Shown here: piece by piece, positions 26,043-35,318 of the stretch
Layout of the letters: each line of letters starts with the position of its first letter
Position numbering within the stretch: position 1 is the stretch's first letter
NCBI GenBank assembly: GCA_965225895.1
Contig: CBDDBR010000011.1
Location: 1,178,001 to 1,242,000 of the forward strand
Source of the DNA: Endobugula sp965225895
GTDB lineage: Bacteria > Pseudomonadota > Gammaproteobacteria > Pseudomonadales > Cellvibrionaceae
Direction: 5' to 3'
DNA length: 64,000 nt
Position numbers and translations under genes: made by a program
The notes under the pieces: generated by a model
What the model was told of the DNA's origin: nothing
The model's database searches: none
The model's input: only the letters and a program-made list of their open reading frames with translations

Positions 26043-26583
26043 GAAATTTTGCAGTACTTGCGGCAGCCATATTCGCATCGCTATTCCTGAAGGTGATAAC
26101 CGCGATAGATACATTTGCAGTGATATTGAATGTGCCACTATTCACTATCAAAACCCACGTATTATTACTGGCTGCCTTCCCATATACCAAGATAAAGTAT
26201 TGCTCTGTAAGCGCGCCATTGAGCCACGCTATGGCTTATGGACCTTACCCGCAGGATTTATGGAAAATGGCGAAACAACAGAGCAAGGGGCGCTCAGAGA
26301 GTCATGGGAAGAAGCACACGCCAACCTTCGCGTTGATCACCTCTACACACTATTTAATTTGCCGTATATTAATCAGGTGTATTTTTTCTATAAAGCCGAA
26401 CTAACCGACACTACATTTAGCAGTAGCACCGAATCATTAGAGGTGGCATTATTTAGTGAAGAAGATATTCCATGGGACCAGCTTGCGTTCTCAGTGGTCA
26501 AAAAGACTTTGCAACACTATTTTAATGACCGAAAAACACAGCACTTCCCTTTACATATAGAAGACTTAGAAAGAAGCGCTTAA
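26041..26583 (+). CDS. Nudix hydrolase with N-terminal zinc ribbon
   Basis: 180 residues. An N-terminal two-CxxC zinc ribbon (CSTCG, then CSDIEC) precedes a Nudix fold with the box GFMENGETTEQGALRESWEEA. This architecture occurs in NADH- or ADP-ribose-type pyrophosphatases; the exact substrate is not clear. The start codon lies in a 13-bp hairpin and has no ribosome site, so translation may depend on mRNA structure. Confidence 0.85.
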   Translation: MKFCSTCGSHIRIAIPEGDNRDRYICSDIECATIHYQNPRIITGCLPIYQDKVLLCKRAIEPRYGLWTLPAGFMENGETTEQGALRESWEEAHANLRVDHLYTLFNLPYINQVYFFYKAELTDTTFSSSTESLEVALFSEEDIPWDQLAFSVVKKTLQHYFNDRKTQHFPLHIEDLERSA

Positions 26584-26897
26584 ATGGATTGCCTTGGTAT
26601 AATATCAAACGCGGGCTCTTCATAAGGGTGCGCACTTACCAAAGCCTCTACCGCCGCCGTTAAACAGCTAGCATCGCACAATAATTCTACGCGATACTCT
26701 GCCACCTTTTCTAATACGTGACTCGTACCAATAAATGGCTGGCTTCCTGCTAAGGGGCGAAACTGTCCCACCCCCAATGTTTGCCAACAACACTGCTCGT
26801 AATTGCCTTGTCGCCCTGCGCCTGTATCAAAAACCGCTAACTTTACTTGCTCTAAATGACTTTCGGGGACATAAAAAACCAATTTATAACTATCCAT
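26580..26897 (-). CDS. YqfO/NIF3-like small domain protein
   Basis: 105 residues from ATG 26897. It starts MDSYKLVFYVPESHLEQVK and includes GAGRQGNYEQCCWQTLGVGQF, GTSHVLEKV and HPYEEPAFDI, the signature of the stand-alone YqfO-type domain found in NIF3-like proteins. Function is unknown. It lies 21 bp after the serA stop on the same strand and overlaps the preceding convergent Nudix gene by 4 bp. Confidence 0.82.
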   Translation of the reverse strand: MDSYKLVFYVPESHLEQVKLAVFDTGAGRQGNYEQCCWQTLGVGQFRPLAGSQPFIGTSHVLEKVAEYRVELLCDASCLTAAVEALVSAHPYEEPAFDIIPRQSI

Positions 26898-26918
26898 TGC
26901 AATCCATATCCCCACCCA

Positions 26919-28091
26919 TTAACAAATTAAGCGTAAACGAATCACATGCTCTAATTCGGCAATTGCTGATAGTGCTTGATCACTTGGCAGCGCTTCTAAA
27001 TCAATAATATTGTACGCCACATCACCGCGACTTTTATTGACCATATCAACCACATTCACTTGATGATTAGTAAACACCGATAAGACTTCACCCAATACGC
27101 CAGCGACATTATGATTCGCAAAGGTAAGACGACAAGCCCCCGCTCTCTCCATAGCCACCATCGGAAAATTCACAGAGTTTTTAATATTGCCATTTTCGAG
27201 ATAATCCATTAACTGATCCGCAGCCATCACTGCACAATTCTCTTCGGCCTCTGCCGTACTCGCGCCAATGTGCGGCATAGCAATAACATCATCACGCCCT
27301 AATAAACACGGCTCAGGAAAATCACAAATATACTTCCCTAAATGCCCTGCCTCTAAACTGTCAACTACTGCCTCAGGGTGCACGATGGTCTCACGAGCAA
27401 AATTGAGTAATACAGCGCCTTGTTTAATGCCTTGCAAAGCCTCTTGATTAATCAAATGAAACGTAGGCTCAATCGCTGGTACATGCAAGGTTATAAAATC
27501 TGCCCCTGCGAGTAAGCCTGCAAGATTATCCATTTTTTTCACATGACTTGATAAACGCCATGCGGCCTCAATAGACAATGCAGGGTCATAACCTAGCACC
27601 TTCATTCCTAGCGATAACGCCATATCAGCCACCATAGAGCCTATAGCGCCTAAGCCAACCACACCTAAGGTTTTGCCTGCCAATTCAGAACCCGCAAAAC
27701 GTTTCTTTTCGGCCTCTAACTGTTTATGCATCACCGCAGGGTCATCAATACCTGTTAGGCCTTGGGCATAGTGCATTCCCTCCACAATACCTCGCGAAGA
27801 TAGCAACATGCCTGTTAGCACTAATTCTTTCACTGCATTCGCATTGGCGCCTGGCGTATTAAATGCCACCACGCCTTTGGCCGTATAATCGTCAACGGGA
27901 AGATTGTTCACACCTGCTCCCGCACGGGCAACAGCAAGTAAACTTTCTGGAATGATTTCGTTATGTAATTTATGGCTACGTAACACAATACCTTCTGGAT
28001 GCTGATGATCATCCGATAGTGAGTACGAAGAGGAAGAAAAGCGATCTAAGCCTTTCGATGAAATTTTATTATAGGTTCTGATGTTATACAT
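26919..28091 (-). CDS. serA: D-3-phosphoglycerate dehydrogenase SerA
   Basis: 390 residues. First step of serine biosynthesis: oxidation of 3-phosphoglycerate with NAD. The Rossmann motif GVVGLGAIGSMVADMAL, the HVPAIEPT loop, catalytic R, E and MPHIGAST histidine, and a C-terminal ACT domain (VLGEVLSVFTNHQVNVVDMVNKS, quoted in part) are visible. This is the short PGDH form, not the longer 410-residue E. coli form. It lies downstream of serC and is likely co-transcribed, though 167 bp with a strong hairpin separate them. Confidence 0.94.
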   Translation of the reverse strand: MYNIRTYNKISSKGLDRFSSSSYSLSDDHQHPEGIVLRSHKLHNEIIPESLLAVARAGAGVNNLPVDDYTAKGVVAFNTPGANANAVKELVLTGMLLSSRGIVEGMHYAQGLTGIDDPAVMHKQLEAEKKRFAGSELAGKTLGVVGLGAIGSMVADMALSLGMKVLGYDPALSIEAAWRLSSHVKKMDNLAGLLAGADFITLHVPAIEPTFHLINQEALQGIKQGAVLLNFARETIVHPEAVVDSLEAGHLGKYICDFPEPCLLGRDDVIAMPHIGASTAEAEENCAVMAADQLMDYLENGNIKNSVNFPMVAMERAGACRLTFANHNVAGVLGEVLSVFTNHQVNVVDMVNKSRGDVAYNIIDLEALPSDQALSAIAELEHVIRLRLIC

Positions 28092-28138
28092 TATTTTTAT
28101 CCGCTTTTAGTGCAATCTATTGCTGCGTCAGTCTATGA

Positions 28139-28168
28139 ACACCGAGAAAAGTTACTTTTTCTCGGTGT
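28139..28168. repeat. 12-bp hairpin between serC and serA
   Basis: ACACCGAGAAAA (28139-28150) is perfectly complementary to TTTTCTCGGTGT (28157-28168) around a 6-nt loop. It lies in the serC-serA gap. No T-run follows on either strand, so it may be an mRNA-stabilising, pausing or processing element and not a standard terminator. Confidence 0.6.
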
Positions 28169-28258
28169 AGGGTTTATGTCATACATTACATCTCATATGG
28201 GTATTACTATTAATCAATTAAAAATTAAGAAAGCTATTAAGCAACCATTAAGAAGCTA

Positions 28259-29386
28259 TTAAGAAACTACCGACTGATAAGCCCATGTTAACCACGGCAT
28301 AAGAGCCTTTAGGTCATCGGCTTGTACCGTAGCACCACACCAAATACGTAAACCCGATGGTGCATCGCGATACGCACCAATATCATAAGCCACGCCTTCG
28401 CTATCTAATAGTTTAATCATTGCTTTTACTTGATCAGCATCGGCTTTTAACGTTAAACATACACTGGTATTTGAGCGTAGAGTTTCATCTTGCGCTAAAA
28501 ATTCAATCCAGTCATTGGCGGCAACAAAATCACTAATCACCTGAAAATTAGCCTGAGATTTTTCAATCGCAGCACTCACACCACCTAAACTACGTACCCA
28601 ATCTAAAGCATCTAAATAATCTGCAACGCATAACATAGACGGTGTATTAATGGTTTCGCCACGAAAAATACCTTCGATTAATTTGCCGCCTTTCGTCATA
28701 CGGAAAATCTTTGGTAGTGGCCATGCTGGGGTATAACTTTCTAAACGCTCAACCGCACGTGGGCTTAAAATTAACATGCCGTGTGCGCCCTCACCGCCTA
28801 ATACTTTTTGCCATGAAAAAGTAACAACATCGAGTTTATCCCATGCCATATCCATTGCAAATACTGCCGATGTCGCATCACAAATGGTAAGACCTTCGCG
28901 GTCATCTGGAATCCAATCCCCATTAGGCACTTTTACACCCGATGTAGTGCCATTCCATGTAAATACCACATCGTTATCAAAATTCACCGTCGATAAATCA
29001 GGTAATAAACCGTAATCTGCGCTAATGCTATTCACATTAGGTAATTTCAACTGTTTAGTAATATCCGTTACCCAACCAGCACCAAACGATTCCCACGATA
29101 ATACATCCACACCGCGAGCACCCAGCAATGACCACATTGCCATCTCTACGGCACCAGTATCTGATGCGGGTACAACGCCTACTCGATAGCCTTCAGGTAA
29201 GCCTAACAATGCCGCGGTATCTTCACAGGCACGTTTTAACGCTACTTTACCAATCGCCGCACGATGAGAACGCCCTAAGGTGGACACATCTAATTGGCTT
29301 ACGTCATAATTAGGTCGTTTACTACATGGCCCTGATGAAAAATTAGGGTTCTGAGGTTTAGATTGTGGCTGTGTGACTTCTGGCAT
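28259..29386 (-). CDS. serC: Phosphoserine aminotransferase, alphaproteobacterial/Methanosarcina-type SerC
   Basis: 375-residue PLP enzyme, second step of serine synthesis. The N-terminus PQNPNFSSGPCSKRPNYD, LGRSHRA, the PLP lysine segment VVTFSWQKVLGGEGAHGM and GLRIWCGATV fit the SerC subfamily seen in alphaproteobacteria and Methanosarcina. They do not fit the E. coli-like family with HMSSNFLS-type segments. It heads serC-serA. Family placement is from remembered motifs. Confidence 0.92.
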   Translation of the reverse strand: MPEVTQPQSKPQNPNFSSGPCSKRPNYDVSQLDVSTLGRSHRAAIGKVALKRACEDTAALLGLPEGYRVGVVPASDTGAVEMAMWSLLGARGVDVLSWESFGAGWVTDITKQLKLPNVNSISADYGLLPDLSTVNFDNDVVFTWNGTTSGVKVPNGDWIPDDREGLTICDATSAVFAMDMAWDKLDVVTFSWQKVLGGEGAHGMLILSPRAVERLESYTPAWPLPKIFRMTKGGKLIEGIFRGETINTPSMLCVADYLDALDWVRSLGGVSAAIEKSQANFQVISDFVAANDWIEFLAQDETLRSNTSVCLTLKADADQVKAMIKLLDSEGVAYDIGAYRDAPSGLRIWCGATVQADDLKALMPWLTWAYQSVVS

Positions 29387-29474
29387 TGCATGACACCTTA
29401 AGAATTATTGTTATTAAAAAGTAACCGTTACAACGTTCTAGCACGCTAATCGATCACGTTAAAAGCCCCATATT

Positions 29475-30347
29475 ATGACAGAAATAAATCATAGCTTCAC
29501 GCTAGATATTGCCATTGATCAATCAGGAATATCTGCCGTTCAGTGGCTCAGTGACCATTGCTCATTATCAAAAAAAGTGTTGAAAGAAGCCATGGCAAAA
29601 GGCGCTGTATGGCTAAAGCCAACGTCGGGCCAACATCGAGGCAGCGGAGCCATTAGCCCCATTAGACGAGCCAGCAAACACCTCGCTATTGGTGAGCAAC
29701 TTTTTCTTTACTACAACCCCACAGTACTCGCGCAAACACCCCAAACACCGCAACTGATCTATGACAGAGCAGAATACAGTATTTGGTATAAACCTTCGGG
29801 CATGTTTTCACACGGATCTAAGTGGGGGGATCATTGCGCAATTACTCGATGGGTTGCTCAACACCATCAACCACAACGTGATAGCTTTTTAATACATCGA
29901 CTCGACCGTGCCACCCGTGGACTCATTATGATTGCCCACAACAAAAAAAGTGCCGCTGCCCTATGCCGCCTCTTTGAAACACGAGCCATTAACAAACGCT
30001 ATCATGCCATAGTGGCTGGGCAATATAATGCTAACATCACCAGTATTCATACGCCCATTGATGGTAAAACAGCACATACGCTTCCATGCGTCATTAGCTA
30101 TGATCCAGAAAACCATCGCAGCTTATTAGATATATCTATAGAGACAGGCCGCAAGCATCAAATTAGAAAGCATTTATCCAGCGTGGGGTTTCCGATTGTT
30201 GGAGATAGGCTCTACAACCCTGAGCCCATTACCGATACCACACCCAACCTACAATTGTGCGCCTACCATTTAGCATTTGAGTGCCCTATCAGTCATCAAA
30301 CACAATCATTTACACTGCCCAAAGATCGCTTGCTCAAGCATATATAA
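29475..30347 (+). CDS. RluA-family pseudouridine synthase
   Basis: 290 residues. The catalytic motif HRLDRATRGLIMIAHNKK carries the active-site aspartate, with ETGRKHQIRKHLSSVGFPIVGDRLY near the C-terminus (each quoted in part). An S4-like N-terminal segment is partly recognisable. It modifies a uridine in rRNA or tRNA; the target (RluA, RluC/D, TruC or other) cannot be assigned from this sequence alone. Confidence 0.88.
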   Translation: MTEINHSFTLDIAIDQSGISAVQWLSDHCSLSKKVLKEAMAKGAVWLKPTSGQHRGSGAISPIRRASKHLAIGEQLFLYYNPTVLAQTPQTPQLIYDRAEYSIWYKPSGMFSHGSKWGDHCAITRWVAQHHQPQRDSFLIHRLDRATRGLIMIAHNKKSAAALCRLFETRAINKRYHAIVAGQYNANITSIHTPIDGKTAHTLPCVISYDPENHRSLLDISIETGRKHQIRKHLSSVGFPIVGDRLYNPEPITDTTPNLQLCAYHLAFECPISHQTQSFTLPKDRLLKHI

Positions 30348-30486
30348 ACGTTTTTAAGGCCAACCACGTTATTCACTATTCCGTTCTTATACCGAGGCTT
30401 TATCCATACACTAATAGAGTGATAGTATGTTTATTCAATAATAATTGCTGTCTTAACAGCACCATAATATATAACAGGATGTCTCA

Positions 30487-30978
30487 ATGAATACGATCAC
30501 CCCGCAGCCGTCTTTTTTTCGGCAACTGCAACAACTTACATTACTGATCATCACATCATTTATTTTTAGCACTGCGAGCTATGCCGACAATATACAAGTA
30601 CAGCACCCACGCATTACCCCTACCATAGAGGGCATTGCCGTTACCGCAGTGTATTTTGATATTTTGAATCGTGGCGATAATGCCATTAAATTAGTGAATG
30701 TAACTGGGGAGATTTCTGAACGTATTGAGATTCACCACCATACAATGATGAATGGCTTAATGAAAATGCAAAAGGTGTCAGAAGGTATTGAGCTACCCGC
30801 TCAAGAAACGGTGGCTTTTAAACCTGGCGGTTACCACATCATGGTGATGAACTTACAAAAAGCGATAAACAAAGGGGATTTTGTTGATTTAATATTGCAT
30901 TTTGATAATGGCAGTAGCCTCACAATATCGGCAATGGCTATCAAAACATCCACACACCAACACCATAGCCATAATTAA
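30487..30978 (+). CDS. PCu(A)C-type periplasmic copper chaperone
   Basis: 163 residues with a signal peptide (cleavage near ASYADN). The copper ligand pattern H(M)x10Mx21HxM is visible in IHHHTMMNGLMKM and GGYHIMVM. A His-rich tail HQHHSHN may also bind metal. Such proteins deliver Cu(I) to the CuA site of cytochrome oxidase, often with Sco. The next gene, convergent and overlapping by 4 bp, is a Sco1 protein, which supports that role. Confidence 0.9.
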   Translation: MNTITPQPSFFRQLQQLTLLIITSFIFSTASYADNIQVQHPRITPTIEGIAVTAVYFDILNRGDNAIKLVNVTGEISERIEIHHHTMMNGLMKMQKVSEGIELPAQETVAFKPGGYHIMVMNLQKAINKGDFVDLILHFDNGSSLTISAMAIKTSTHQHHSHN

Positions 30979-31631
30979 TGCATTAATAAATTCAGCGCCT
31001 GTGTCATATTATCCATATTATACGGGCCTTTAAATAATCCTACATATTGCCCCTGTGGATTAATCACTGCCATCGAATCGCTATGTGTCACAAAATAATT
31101 ACCTTGCTCATCGGGCTGCTCATAAATAAACACCATGTTTAATTGCTGAGTCAATTGACGAATACTCTCTACATCGCCTGTTAAACCATAAAAGCTAGGA
31201 TTAACAAACTCAAGGTAACGCTTTAATAAATCAGGCGTATCGCGCTTAGGATCAAAAGTAATATGCACAACTTCAAACGGTGTCACTCCCGCTTGCTGAT
31301 CCCACTGCTCTTTTAAATTACTCAATAACGACAAATTAATCGGACAAATATCAGGGCATGACAAATACCCCGTATTCACAATACGCCACCCCGAAGAGTG
31401 CTCGCTAAATACTCGCTCTTCGCCATTCAAATTACTCAGAGATACCGCAGATAATGTTCTTGGCTGTTCAAATTTATAAAAACCTAATTCAACAAATGCT
31501 TGTTGAATTTGCGCCACCTGCTGCTCTTTATTGGCGAGATATAATCGCGCCCCAATGCTTGCAATAATCAACACGCCCAAAATAATAGCGGGTATAAGAA
31601 AAGGTTTTTTATGTTTTACGGCTGAACTCAT
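30975..31631 (-). CDS. SCO1/SenC family copper-insertion protein
   Basis: 218 residues with an N-terminal membrane anchor (about 11-30) and a thioredoxin fold. The copper ligands are CPDIC and the distal HSDSMAVI histidine. It assembles the CuA centre of cytochrome c oxidase. The stop codon shares bases with that of the facing PCuAC gene. Confidence 0.92.
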   Translation of the reverse strand: MSSAVKHKKPFLIPAIILGVLIIASIGARLYLANKEQQVAQIQQAFVELGFYKFEQPRTLSAVSLSNLNGEERVFSEHSSGWRIVNTGYLSCPDICPINLSLLSNLKEQWDQQAGVTPFEVVHITFDPKRDTPDLLKRYLEFVNPSFYGLTGDVESIRQLTQQLNMVFIYEQPDEQGNYFVTHSDSMAVINPQGQYVGLFKGPYNMDNMTQALNLLMH

Positions 31632-31726
31632 AGGTATTCCATCATTAATTGTTATAGATAAGCCACACGCGATATTACAATATCTATTTACGACATATTT
31701 TTAAGACGTACTATTAAGATACACCG

Positions 31727-32329
31727 TTAAGACAAAGGCCCACTATGAAAACGAAACTCATCGCTTTTTTCGAGTATGATTTCTTTTTCAAGTTCCAAAA
31801 ATACTGCAATTCTATCATCAATAGGCTTGCCTGCTGCCTTCTTCGCCAAGGCTAAATAATCTTGATAATGTCGTGCTTCTGACTTTAATAAAGACAGATA
31901 AAATTTTTGTAATTGCTCATCTAAAAAAGGCGCTAATTTAGCAAAACGCTCACATGAGCGCGCCTCTATCACCGCGCCTACCACCAAAATATCTACCAAC
32001 CGATGAGGCTCACTGGTTCGAATAGGTCTACGTAAACGCCCAGCATAGGTTGCTGCTTCAATATGCGGATAGTCAATGCCTCGCTTTTTCATAATCGCCA
32101 TCACCTGTTCAAAGTGACGCAGTTCCTCGCGAGCTAAACGTGACATTTTATTTAGCAAATCGTGATTATCGACATAGCGATACATTAAGTTCATTGCTGT
32201 ACTGGCGGCTTTTTTCTCGCAGTTTGCATGGTCAATTAAAAGCAATTCAATATTATTTAACGCATCATCAATCCACGCTTGTGGTGTTTCGCAATAAAGA
32301 AAATCGTGTATATGGGAAATATCAGTCAT
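31727..32329 (-). CDS. miaE: tRNA-(ms2io6A37) hydroxylase MiaE
   Basis: 200-residue non-haem diiron monooxygenase that hydroxylates the isopentenyl group of ms2i6A37 in tRNA. The ferritin-like ligands are seen as LLIDHANCEKKAA, REELRHFEQV, EARSCERF and KSEARHYQDYL. Length and motifs fit MiaE. Confidence 0.93.
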   Translation of the reverse strand: MTDISHIHDFLYCETPQAWIDDALNNIELLLIDHANCEKKAASTAMNLMYRYVDNHDLLNKMSRLAREELRHFEQVMAIMKKRGIDYPHIEAATYAGRLRRPIRTSEPHRLVDILVVGAVIEARSCERFAKLAPFLDEQLQKFYLSLLKSEARHYQDYLALAKKAAGKPIDDRIAVFLELEKEIILEKSDEFRFHSGPLS

Positions 32330-32576
32330 ACGTGTAACATCTATGTGAAAGCAAAAGAGACATTTTAACGGAAATAAAGCGTAATATCTCTTATATTATC
32401 GCCCTACTACACTTACACTCACTCTATAAAATAAAACCATACACGCTTCACATGGGAACTTTTCCTACCTAAATCACTCCTATGCGTCATGCTGAATAAA
32501 AACCCCTCGCACAACAGCAACCATATGTAATAGAGGGGAACATAATTAAAAAACATAAAAAACCAGAGGTTATCAA

Positions 32577-34109
32577 ATGGAAACTCTACAAGTCATCGCC
32601 AGTACGGTTATCCAATGGAGTGCACTTACACTACTTTTTGTTATCGGTTTAGGCATTTTATATGTGGGTGTTTTATATGTAATAGATCGCACACAAACAG
32701 AACAAACTATTCGACGAAACTACCCTGTTGTAGGCCGCTTTCGTTATTTTTTTGAACACCTAGGTGAGTTTTTTCGCCAATACTTTTTTGCCATGGACAG
32801 AGAAGAGTTGCCTTTTAACCGTGCAGAACGCTCTTGGGTGTATCGTGCGGCCAAAAAAGTAGATACCACCATTGCCTTTGGCTCTACTCGTCCGTTGGAT
32901 CACCAAGGCGACCCTATTTTTATTAATTGCCCTTTTCCTACATTAGAGCAAGATGCGATTCCTCCACAACCTATTACTATTGGTGAAGATTCAGCCAAGC
33001 ACCCTTTTACCACTAGCGCACTGATTAATATTTCGGGGATGAGTTATGGCGCCATCTCTAAACCTGCTGTATTAGCACTATCGAAAGGTGCCAAAAAAGC
33101 AGGCATTTGGATGAATACGGGCGAAGGCGGCTTATCCCCCTATCACCTCGAAGGTGGCTGCGATATTGTTTATCAAATAGGCACGGCTAAATACGGCGTA
33201 CGCGATGCTGCGGGGAATCTTAGCGACGAAAAACTCAAAGCCATTGCCGAACACCCCCAAGTAAAAATGTTTGAAATAAAAATGAGCCAAGGAGCAAAAC
33301 CAGGCAAAGGCGGTATTTTACCGGGTAAAAAAGTCTCCTCTGAAATCGCTCAGATTCGTGGCATTACTAAAGGGGAAGACTCGATTAGCCCTAATGGACA
33401 CCCCGACATTCAATCCATTGACGATCTGCTCGATATGGTTGAACGCATACGTACCACAACTGGTAAGCCAACTGGCTTTAAAATGGTCGTGGGACATTTA
33501 GATTTTTTTAATCAATTATGCGAAACCATTCAACAGCGAGGTATTCATAGCGCGCCCGATTTTATTACACTCGATAGCGCCGATGGTGGCACAGGTGCCG
33601 CTCCACAACCGTTAATGGATTATGTGGGCATGAACATTAGAGAAAGCTTACCTGAAGTTGTCGATATTATTACGCAATATGGCTTACGCCCACGTATTAA
33701 AATTATTGCCTCAGGTAAATTAATGATTCCGGGTAAAGTCGCATGGGCATTAAGTGCGGGCGCCGACTTTGTAACGTCTGCTAGAGGGTTTATGTTTGCA
33801 TTAGGCTGTATACAAGCATTGCAATGCAATAAAAACACCTGCCCTACAGGAATTACCACCCATAAAAAAGAATTACAACGTGGGCTGGTGCCAAAAGAAA
33901 AAGCTGAACGTGTTGCTAACTTTGCGAATAAAATCGTTTACGGCGTTGGCTTAATTGCCCACTCGTGTGGCGTAAAAGAGCCGAGAGGGTTAAACCGTAA
34001 ACACGTACGTATTATCGAACACAGTGGTCGCTCAAAAGTTTTTGCCGATATATATCCCACACCCGACATTAAACCAGAATATATCGCCACTACTGCGCAA
34101 GACAACTAA
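32577..34109 (+). CDS. FMN-binding glutamate synthase family protein
   Basis: 510 residues. One N-terminal membrane helix (about 10-36) precedes a stand-alone FMN-binding domain like that of the glutamate synthase large subunit: SYGAISKPAVLALSKGA, DSADGGTGAAPQPLMDYVG, then CIQALQCNKNTCPTGITTHKKELQRGL (quoted in part), whose C-x5-C-x4-C binds a [3Fe-4S] cluster. It has no glutaminase domain and no GltD beside it, so it may use ammonia or another donor. Function not established for this single-gene class. Confidence 0.85.
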   Translation: METLQVIASTVIQWSALTLLFVIGLGILYVGVLYVIDRTQTEQTIRRNYPVVGRFRYFFEHLGEFFRQYFFAMDREELPFNRAERSWVYRAAKKVDTTIAFGSTRPLDHQGDPIFINCPFPTLEQDAIPPQPITIGEDSAKHPFTTSALINISGMSYGAISKPAVLALSKGAKKAGIWMNTGEGGLSPYHLEGGCDIVYQIGTAKYGVRDAAGNLSDEKLKAIAEHPQVKMFEIKMSQGAKPGKGGILPGKKVSSEIAQIRGITKGEDSISPNGHPDIQSIDDLLDMVERIRTTTGKPTGFKMVVGHLDFFNQLCETIQQRGIHSAPDFITLDSADGGTGAAPQPLMDYVGMNIRESLPEVVDIITQYGLRPRIKIIASGKLMIPGKVAWALSAGADFVTSARGFMFALGCIQALQCNKNTCPTGITTHKKELQRGLVPKEKAERVANFANKIVYGVGLIAHSCGVKEPRGLNRKHVRIIEHSGRSKVFADIYPTPDIKPEYIATTAQDN

Positions 34110-34124
34110 AAATGTTTAGCTATA

Positions 34125-34832
34125 TTAGTCCGAAAAATCAATTATCGGATATTCTTTTGGGATACCGCGTTCTATAGAGTCAACCGCAACCTTAGAACGT
34201 ATTACAACGGTAGATTCATTATCATTCCAAAGAAATAAAAAATCGCCTGCCCAACCAATATAATAATACTCAGAAATAACACCATTTATTTTAAGTATTT
34301 GCGCATTCTTTTTAACTTGCTTAGCATCAATGGCTCCCCAACCAAATGCATATAATAAAATTGAACATAAAATATTCACGATAACAATACGGAGCCGTTT
34401 ATGCTGAAAATATTTCTCTGCAAAAGATGCATCGCCAATTGCAATAGAAAGAGGAAGAAACAACAAGACTGCAACTATAAACCAGCGGTCATGCCCTATT
34501 TCAAAAAATATTTGGTATATTATTGCTACAAATAAAAAAATTCCATAAAAGTAAATAAACCATCTGAAATATTTTGCCTGTGGCAAATCAGCACCTGCAC
34601 CTGGTGGCATTGCCTTTGATAATGGAATAACCAATATATTACCAATAGCAATTCCTGCAACTATAACAAACGATGAATATAATAAAGGTAAAAGTGCATT
34701 TTTTAAAATGTCGCTTAAAGTTATATACTCAAGAATATTAACGCCAAAAGTGCCCCAAAAACCTAAAAGGTATAAAAATGAAACGACCAGACTATAAGAA
34801 GTTAAGAATGTTATAATCTTTTGCAAACTCAT
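34125..34832 (-). CDS. Hypothetical membrane protein
   Basis: 235 residues with about five predicted helices (near 10-27, 40-75, 88-110, 118-135 and 150-168) and a hydrophilic C-terminal ~65 residues with VVIRSKVAVDSI. I recognise no family. It lies 17 bp upstream of the next gene's stop and is on the same strand as the DUF1289 and LysR genes. Base composition is more AT-rich than its neighbours. Confidence 0.6.
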   Translation of the reverse strand: MSLQKIITFLTSYSLVVSFLYLLGFWGTFGVNILEYITLSDILKNALLPLLYSSFVIVAGIAIGNILVIPLSKAMPPGAGADLPQAKYFRWFIYFYGIFLFVAIIYQIFFEIGHDRWFIVAVLLFLPLSIAIGDASFAEKYFQHKRLRIVIVNILCSILLYAFGWGAIDAKQVKKNAQILKINGVISEYYYIGWAGDFLFLWNDNESTVVIRSKVAVDSIERGIPKEYPIIDFSD

Positions 34833-34848
34833 CTTTATATTCCTAACA

Positions 34849-35304
34849 TTATTTATACGGCTGATGAGAAATATAGCGCTCGTAATGCGCAGACGATAAC
34901 GTAAAAAAGTCTTGATCTAAGAACTGCTTAATTTCTTCCAAAGAAAAACGTTGCCAATCAGGCTTAAGGCGAAAGCCATATGCTTCGGTATCACTAATTT
35001 GCCCCGCCCCTGCACGTAATAATTCATACACCCATCGCGCCGATGACAAATCTTCATCAATTTTTACTTGCTGATACTCCATTTGCTGACGCAGGCGCTG
35101 CTCATCAAACACGTCTATTTTATGGCTAACTATTGTCACTAAAAAACCATCTAAACGATCAACCACTAATTGTCGCTGCTCTTCTGTATAGCCATTCCAA
35201 TCAATCACCTCGTGGCCAAAACGCTTACAGCCACGGCACACACTATCTCCTATCCCTGTAGAACATACGCCAATACATGGGGTTTTTACTTTCTTACTCA
35301 TCAC
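34849..35304 (-). CDS. DUF1289-containing protein
   Basis: 151 residues. N-terminal DUF1289 with four cysteines (TPCIGVC and DSVCRGCKRFG) and VIDWNGYTEEQR, then a helical C-terminal region of unknown type. Function unknown. It sits 14 bp downstream of the LysR regulator, so the two may share a transcript. A shorter DUF1289 protein is at 24.4 kb. Confidence 0.75.
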   Translation of the reverse strand: MMSKKVKTPCIGVCSTGIGDSVCRGCKRFGHEVIDWNGYTEEQRQLVVDRLDGFLVTIVSHKIDVFDEQRLRQQMEYQQVKIDEDLSSARWVYELLRAGAGQISDTEAYGFRLKPDWQRFSLEEIKQFLDQDFFTLSSAHYERYISHQPYK

Positions 35305-35318
35305 AAATTATTCACTCT

